From NCBI GenBank assembly GCA_039028975.1, contig JBCCHB010000136.1, forward strand, positions 1-47,100: 47,100 bases of DNA, written 5' to 3'. Under the pieces are notes generated by a model, which ran no database searches, was not told where the DNA came from, and was given only the letters and a program-made list of their open reading frames with translations. This document shows, piece by piece, positions 41,796 through 47,100 of this stretch (its first letter is position 1; each line of letters begins with the position of its first letter). This stretch comes from JAHBNG01 sp039028975. GTDB lineage: Bacteria; Chloroflexota; Anaerolineae; Caldilineales; Caldilineaceae. The translations under genes and the position numbers were made by a program.

Positions 41796-44700
41796 CTATC
41801 GACTACTAAGCGGCAGATAGAGCTTCAACGAGAGAGTGGCCGAGTGGACATCCATCTCTGGTTCCCTAAGGGCTGTTACAAGGGGTAGGTAGATGCTCTG
41901 CAATTGCATCTGTGAAACGCCTAAGGTCACCCCCCCAGCGTTCGCCACAATGGGGTTCATAGGCTCCCCATCCTCTGTCTCCCTATCCGTGAAAGCCTCG
42001 CCTACCTCAGATCCTATCTCAGTTGTATTGAGCACTTTACTCTCCGCCTGCCTAGGAACCGATATCTGCGCGCTCGTCACCGCTGCATCATCACAAGCAA
42101 CCTCGCCCAAATATTCTATCCAGATGCGATCCCGATCTGGGAAAGTGTAGCTGAGAAGACGAACACGGGCAAAGCCAGCAATCTGGTATTGGATATCGAA
42201 ATCGCTCCCAGTGATCACGTCCCAAATCGGCATAATGAGCGACGGCTCGTCAATCGCTGCATCCAAGGCTGCGGCAACGTTTCCATCGTTGGCAATATAG
42301 GGCCACGCCTGCACCCAATCTCCTACGGACAAGACTGTGTCGCTTGCATCATTGGGGTTGGAGTAGAGATGGCTGGTTCCCGGCGGCGTCAATGAGTCAA
42401 TGAGCGCTTGGTAACCATAGTCGCCATTCCACGATAGGTAGAGATACCACTCATTGTGCTGGGATCCGCTGATGATCTCATCCACCAAGTCACCGGGATT
42501 GAGACCTGCCATTCTTGTGATTGGCAATCCAATCGGGTAGAGCTGACAGTTTTCTGCCTGAGGCGATTCCACTTCGACCGTCACATCTGCCGTGGCGCTG
42601 CCACCGTACCCATCTTCCATCGTGTAGGAGAAGGTTACGGTTTCTGTGCTGCTGATGGCCGGCGTGAAGAGGATACTTGTACCGCTTATGGCTGTGGTCC
42701 CGGTGGCGGGTTGGTTAACGAGTACGATGGTTAAGGCATCGCCATCCACATCATTGTCATTTGCCAGCACATCCAGAACGTTGTCTACGCTATCTGGGAC
42801 CACGCTGAATCTATCATCTGCTGCAATAGGTGCATCGTTGGCTGGCGTCACCACAACCGCAACATTGGCCGTTTCACTCTCACCACTTGCGTTAGACACG
42901 GTGTAGATGAAATCTTCAGTACCTGCAAAATCCACGTTAGGCGTATAGACTAATGTATTGGCGACAATGCTCACTGTACCATTACTCGCATTCCCAACTG
43001 CGTCAATGGTCAGCGTACTGCCGGTCGAATCGCTATCGTTGGTCAACACGTCCAGAAGATTCCCCACGCTATCCTCACCAACAGTAAAGGTATCATTGAC
43101 GGCTTCTATACTGTTGAGTAGGTCACCAGCACCGCAGGTAACATCACCGATGTACTCGATCCAGATGCGGTCTCGGTCAGGCAGTGCGTATTCCAACAAG
43201 CGGACCCGCGCGAAGCGGGACACATGGTACTGGATCCCGAAATCTGCTCCGGTGATCTCGTCCCAGACGGGCATGATCAGGTACGGTTCAGCTATCGCGG
43301 CATCCAGCGCTGCTTCCACATTGCTATCGTTGGCAATATAGGGCCATGCTTGCACCCAATCCCCTACGGACAAGACGACATCACTTGCACTGTTGGGGTT
43401 GATGTAGAGATGGCTGGTTCCTGGTGGCGTCAGCGAGTCAATCAGCGCATGATAGCCATAATCGCCATTCCATGATAAGTAGAGATACCAATCCGGGTGC
43501 TGGGAGCCGCTGATAATCTCATCCACCTGGTCGCCAGGCTGAACGCCATCAAGGCGGACAGTAGGTAGACCAATGGGATAGAGCGGACAGACGTCCAAGT
43601 GGAAGGGCAGCACCGTGACGGTGACCGTGGCGGTGGCACCTCCGCCGTTGCCATCCTCCACGGTATAGGTGAAGCTATCCTCCCCTACGAACCCAACAGT
43701 TGGTGTATAGGTCACCGTCTCATCTGCATTCCGAGCGTTCGTCCCATTTCCTGGCTGACTGATGCTGGTGACAGAGAGCGAATCCCCTTCGATGTCACTA
43801 TCATTTGTCAACAGGTCAATGGTAACGCTGGTATCCTGGACCAGGGATGCCACATCCCCTACCGCTAACGGTGCATCATTGACTGACTGAATCGTGATGG
43901 TAATGGCTGCTGTTGCACTGATGCTGCCGTCGCTGATGGTATAAGTGATCGTCTCTATACCATTGACGTTGGCGGTTGGTGTATAGTGCAGCGTAGAATC
44001 GGCGATTGCGACTGTGCCATTGATTGCCGCGCTTACCGCGTCAATGGTCAGCGTATCGCCATCGGGATCGCTGTCATTGTTCAATACATCCAGCAGATTG
44101 CTCTCGCTATCTTCATTCACGCTGAATGTATCCGCAACGGCTACCGGGGCTTGATTGAGTATGACCTGGGTCGCGAGGGTTGCTACGTTGTTCGCCTCAT
44201 TTAGCTCTGGCACATCATAGGTCTGGTCAAATGCCTCCACCGTATTGGTGAGCGTATCCACACCCGTTGGCAAGGACTCATTTACTTGAACCGTCACAGT
44301 TCGAGACGTGCTCCCGCCATTGGTCAGGGTAAAGTCGGGCCAAGTGACCCTACCCGCGTTGACCGAACCACCGTGACTCGCTGACAAGAAGATTACTTCC
44401 GCAGGTAAGCGATCCGTTAGAACGATGTTGCTGGCCATGCCTATGTTGTTGGATACCGTTATCGTATAGGTGATGTGCTCACCAGCCGCTACGGCCTCGC
44501 TGCCATCGTCGATGCTGACAGCCAAGTCAGGCAAGACTTGCTCCTCAACCCGCAGTGAACATTGGTCGATAATCGCCGACAAGACAGCACTGGCATCCTC
44601 ACGGAAATCCTCGATCTCAAAGGGCTGCCCACCGGTAGCTTGGGTCAGGCTACCTGGAATGATGCCATAGTCGCGCGGGACATCGAGGTAATCCAAGTCG

Positions 44701-47100
44701 GCAACGGCAAAGAAGGTTGCATTGCGCGTACTCAGGGCCGCAATCGCATCTTCACGTGTTTCCGATCCACCTTCCCAGATATTCTCCGTGGCGTCTTCGT
44801 CCGTAATCAGGACAACACAGACTGCCGCAGTGGGACGGAAACCATGGATATCCTGCATGGCAAACGCCGTTGCCTGAAAGCCAGGCTCACGACCACCGAC
44901 GACATTCAATTCATCGATGGCGTTTTGGAATTCAGCAGCATCATGGGTCAGGGGCTGATGAATGCGCCCATTGCCATCATGGTACGTCAGCCCATGGGTG
45001 TGGGGCGAATTGCCCCCGTTGCCCAGAATGCCAGCACCGAAGCCCACCAGCCCAAGCTGATAGTCAATACGCCCCGCTAACTGAGCAGCCATTTCATTGA
45101 CCCGTTCCTTGACATCATCCTGTTCGTCACCCATGCTCGTCGATTCATCGATAACAAAGATGATGTCACCTTTGGGCAAGGTCTGTTCTGTATTGATCAC
45201 CAGTGTGTCATTGGTCGCCTGATAGAGTGCATCCTCGACAAAATTGGCCGTGATGGTAAATGGGTTGCTACCATACGTCATGCTCGCGATGGCCACGCCA
45301 TTCTCATCTGTTGTGACCGTTGTATTCTGAACATCAGTACTGATCTCAACAGACTTGTTTGCCAACGGCGCCCAGGTTGGATTCTTCCAAGGACCGTCCG
45401 CGTCCCAGAGGCGTACTTCCAACTCGACCTGTTCGGCATCCTCGTCCAGCGACCGAGCCAAGATATTGAGGTAGCTCTTATGCTTGGTTACATTGACCAC
45501 TTTACTCACAGAGACCGTGCCACCGTCTTTGTCTGTCACGGTGATGGTAGGATTGTAGTCGCCTGGTTGGTCGTACGCTTTTTCAGTTGCGAAATTTTCC
45601 AGAGTAGCGCAGTTTTCGATGGCGAGCGTCGTGTTGTCATCATAGTCCCAATCACAGCGCAACGTGGGAATATCTGCCAGGACGTCATTCGGCTTGGGAC
45701 TAAAGAGCCAGCCGATGCCCCACGGAACCGGAGTCGGCCCCACGGCGCCCAACATGGTGGGTGGCAGATTGATAACGTTGATTGGGCGGACAATCGTCTG
45801 TACCAGGAAGCGGCTGTCGGTAACTTGCAGCTCGACTGGATACTCACCATTGTCTGGGAAGAACACGTTGGTTGGATTCTGCTCCGTCCGCTTCTCCTCT
45901 TCCGTAAAGGTCCATGCCCAGCCCATGAGTTGACCATCGGGCGTGGTCGATGCATCGGTGAAGTCATTGCCAACTCCTTCATGGGGCGGGTCGGGATTCA
46001 TGGTAAAGTCTGCTACAGGTGCTGGCTGTGCGAAGTAGTCCATTTGAGCCGTATCAGTAACCCCATTTGTGTTGGTGACAGTGAGCTTTACGGCATAGGT
46101 GCCAGCAATCTCATAGGTATGGATCGGGTGCTGCTCGGTGGAGCTATTGCCATCGCCCAAATCCCACAGCCAATCGGTTATGCTGCCTGCGTCGTCAGTG
46201 GACCTATCGCGGAACGGAACGACCATACCGCCCAAATCAGGCGAAAAGACGCGGAAGGTGTTCATCTGTACGTTGGCACCACCATGAGTATTCAGAATGA
46301 AGATCTGCACAAATTTGGCCTCTACCGGCGGGAAGGTAAACCAGTGCAAGAGATCATCCGACGGTAGCGTACCGCTGAAGACAGTCGCGAAATCAGCATC
46401 ATCGGTCCCCGTGGTTGAGACCCGAATTTCGAAATCCCTGGGAGCGTTCACCAAATTATGACCACGTAGTTGGACTCGGTCAATGCGGTAGGTCTGGCCG
46501 CCCAGTAACCCAATCTTGACCCACTGATTGGTGTTTTGGCCAGAAGCCGTGGCCCACGTGGTGGTCTGGCTGAAGTCAATAACCCGACTACCCACCGTAC
46601 TGCTGCCCAATTCACTCGACGCATCGACAACAAAAGCCCCTACACCGCTGGCTTTGGCTGCATTCTGCCCATGAGCTGTTAATACTTCCAGGGTAGACAG
46701 ATTGACCTGGTCTGCGCCGTGGACACCATATACGTAAAGCTGGACGTAGCGAGCCTCGACGGGTGCAAAGGCAAATTCCTGTATGGCGGTCGTGGCTGCG
46801 CCGTTGCCTGAGAAGACGGTGGTAAAGGCATTCTGGTCACTGGTGGTTGTCGAGGCTCGAATTTCAAATGCATCTGGTGCTTGGGTAAAGTTACCTGCCA
46901 TCAGGCGAACTCGATCAATGGTGAAGAGATCGCCGCCTAAGTCGACCATGATCCATTCATCACTACCCCGTGCGCTAACCCAATCAGTATTTGAGAAATC
47001 ATCGATGGCTCTCTCTGGTGCAAAGCTGGGGCTGTTGTTCAAGGTACTGGATGCGCCAACGATGGTAGCTGGTGGCCCTTCTAACAAGGAGACTATGCCA
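41796..47100 (-). CDS. Giant multidomain secreted protein, N-terminal part outside window
   Basis: The frame is open to the window edge, so the N-terminus is missing; 1767 or more residues are visible. Numbering from a TTG at 47087, the order is two F5/8C (discoidin) domains (about 10-285), PKD domains (about 290-530), an Ig-like region, a VWA domain (about 640-840) with intact MIDAS DESTS, a DUF11 domain (about 850-965), two cadherin/VCBS-like repeats (about 980-1160), a 152-residue unit of unknown fold (1167-1318), two more VCBS-like repeats, a second copy of the unit (1514-1665) and a tail. The tail has IYLPLV and ends SLKLYLPLSSR. The architecture suggests a surface adhesin or matrix protein that binds sugars and calcium. 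It is not next to a recognised secretion gene. Confidence 0.85.
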   Translation of the reverse strand, partial: GIVSLLEGPPATIVGASSTLNNSPSFAPERAIDDFSNTDWVSARGSDEWIMVDLGGDLFTIDRVRLMAGNFTQAPDAFEIRASTTTSDQNAFTTVFSGNGAATTAIQEFAFAPVEARYVQLYVYGVHGADQVNLSTLEVLTAHGQNAAKASGVGAFVVDASSELGSSTVGSRVIDFSQTTTWATASGQNTNQWVKIGLLGGQTYRIDRVQLRGHNLVNAPRDFEIRVSTTGTDDADFATVFSGTLPSDDLLHWFTFPPVEAKFVQIFILNTHGGANVQMNTFRVFSPDLGGMVVPFRDRSTDDAGSITDWLWDLGDGNSSTEQHPIHTYEIAGTYAVKLTVTNTNGVTDTAQMDYFAQPAPVADFTMNPDPPHEGVGNDFTDASTTPDGQLMGWAWTFTEEEKRTEQNPTNVFFPDNGEYPVELQVTDSRFLVQTIVRPINVINLPPTMLGAVGPTPVPWGIGWLFSPKPNDVLADIPTLRCDWDYDDNTTLAIENCATLENFATEKAYDQPGDYNPTITVTDKDGGTVSVSKVVNVTKHKSYLNILARSLDEDAEQVELEVRLWDADGPWKNPTWAPLANKSVEISTDVQNTTVTTDENGVAIASMTYGSNPFTITANFVEDALYQATNDTLVINTEQTLPKGDIIFVIDESTSMGDEQDDVKERVNEMAAQLAGRIDYQLGLVGFGAGILGNGGNSPHTHGLTYHDGNGRIHQPLTHDAAEFQNAIDELNVVGGREPGFQATAFAMQDIHGFRPTAAVCVVLITDEDATENIWEGGSETREDAIAALSTRNATFFAVADLDYLDVPRDYGIIPGSLTQATGGQPFEIEDFREDASAVLSAIIDQCSLRVEEQVLPDLAVSIDDGSEAVAAGEHITYTITVSNNIGMASNIVLTDRLPAEVIFLSASHGGSVNAGRVTWPDFTLTNGGSTSRTVTVQVNESLPTGVDTLTNTVEAFDQTYDVPELNEANNVATLATQVILNQAPVAVADTFSVNEDSESNLLDVLNNDSDPDGDTLTIDAVSAAINGTVAIADSTLHYTPTANVNGIETITYTISDGSISATAAITITIQSVNDAPLAVGDVASLVQDTSVTIDLLTNDSDIEGDSLSVTSISQPGNGTNARNADETVTYTPTVGFVGEDSFTYTVEDGNGGGATATVTVTVLPFHLDVCPLYPIGLPTVRLDGVQPGDQVDEIISGSQHPDWYLYLSWNGDYGYHALIDSLTPPGTSHLYINPNSASDVVLSVGDWVQAWPYIANDSNVEAALDAAIAEPYLIMPVWDEITGADFGIQYHVSRFARVRLLEYALPDRDRIWIEYIGDVTCGAGDLLNSIEAVNDTFTVGEDSVGNLLDVLTNDSDSTGSTLTIDAVGNASNGTVSIVANTLVYTPNVDFAGTEDFIYTVSNASGESETANVAVVVTPANDAPIAADDRFSVVPDSVDNVLDVLANDNDVDGDALTIVLVNQPATGTTAISGTSILFTPAISSTETVTFSYTMEDGYGGSATADVTVEVESPQAENCQLYPIGLPITRMAGLNPGDLVDEIISGSQHNEWYLYLSWNGDYGYQALIDSLTPPGTSHLYSNPNDASDTVLSVGDWVQAWPYIANDGNVAAALDAAIDEPSLIMPIWDVITGSDFDIQYQIAGFARVRLLSYTFPDRDRIWIEYLGEVACDDAAVTSAQISVPRQAESKVLNTTEIGSEVGEAFTDRETEDGEPMNPIVANAGGVTLGVSQMQLQSIYLPLVTALREPEMDVHSATLSLKLYLPLSSR
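42093..43589 (-). repeat. Two copies of a 152-residue unit of unknown fold
   Basis: Bases 42093-42548 and 43134-43589 encode near-identical units, offset exactly 1041 bases (347 codons). Each starts C-x-LYPIGLP, contains QVDEIISGSQHPDWYLYLSW or its variant, GDWVQAWPYIAND, and FARVRLL, and ends near a cysteine. The first and last Cys may form a disulfide. The high conservation between copies suggests recent duplication or strong constraint. Confidence 0.85.

Noticed and set aside
45480..46367. Plus-strand open frame of 295 codons opposite the giant protein
   Set aside because: It is antisense to well-supported PKD domains; its protein is Gly/Ile/His-rich without a domain, typical of a shadow frame.

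Overview
The window is a bacterial chromosome segment of roughly 50% GC that looks like a member of the Chloroflexota (an Anaerolineae- or Caldilineae-like lineage). This is inferred from the mix of gene families: a B12-dependent ribonucleotide reductase with its NrdR regulator, a membrane-anchored helix-hairpin-helix protein, Rpn and Uma2 orphan nucleases, a PknB-type kinase, Thr/Pro-rich envelope proteins, and secreted proteins ending in a Leu-Tyr-Leu-Pro tail. No rRNA, tRNA, CRISPR array or complete insertion sequence was found.

Layout. 1-1104 (minus) is the 5' part of an osmoprotectant-binding protein with a duplicated domain. 1105-2028 has no gene. 2029-3000 (minus) is a GNAT-sixA pair, followed by a transmembrane Ser/Thr kinase (3184-5163, minus). 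Divergent from the kinase is a plus-strand exopolysaccharide or O-antigen cluster (5480-13836): secreted beta-helix protein, GT39 glycosyltransferase, flippase, GT4, Wzy-like polymerase, second GT4. A membrane-anchored HHH protein converges on it. 15.2-20.8 kb holds nrdR, with a strong promoter and a tandem pair of NrdR boxes, and nrdJ, which carries a 370-residue LAGLIDADG intein at the TNP/CGEQ site. A bidirectional terminator separates nrdJ from a minus-strand run: nth, a phosphoribosyltransferase, an unknown protein, a 1082-residue membrane protein and SppA. 27.6-38.0 kb looks accessory: an orphan nuclease-like gene, a class III aminotransferase, an ATPase, a LysE exporter, an ABC exporter whose ATPase and permease are separated by an Rpn nuclease gene, a gene remnant, a dimethylglycine dehydrogenase-like flavoprotein and a Uma2 nuclease. 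38.3-41.5 kb carries an AroA that closely resembles the enterobacterial protein, and a dehydrogenase/sugar-isomerase pair. The last 5.3 kb is the 3' part of a giant multidomain secreted protein (minus).

The signal that ordinary annotation would miss is a family of six about 85-bp hairpin elements at 1125, 5260, 8626, 10125, 16136 and 34731. They share ends (TATACTGCGGTCGTTTTG and TATACTCAGCTCCGTTTG read inward) and all lie between TA dinucleotides. Their internal arms vary but remain self-complementary. One copy interrupts a small gene remnant, and removing it together with one TA restores the reading frame. Four copies place the same end, which carries a -10-like TATAAT/TATAGT, close upstream of a start codon. 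I interpret them as a TA-targeting MITE-like family that may also act as a mobile 5' regulatory module.
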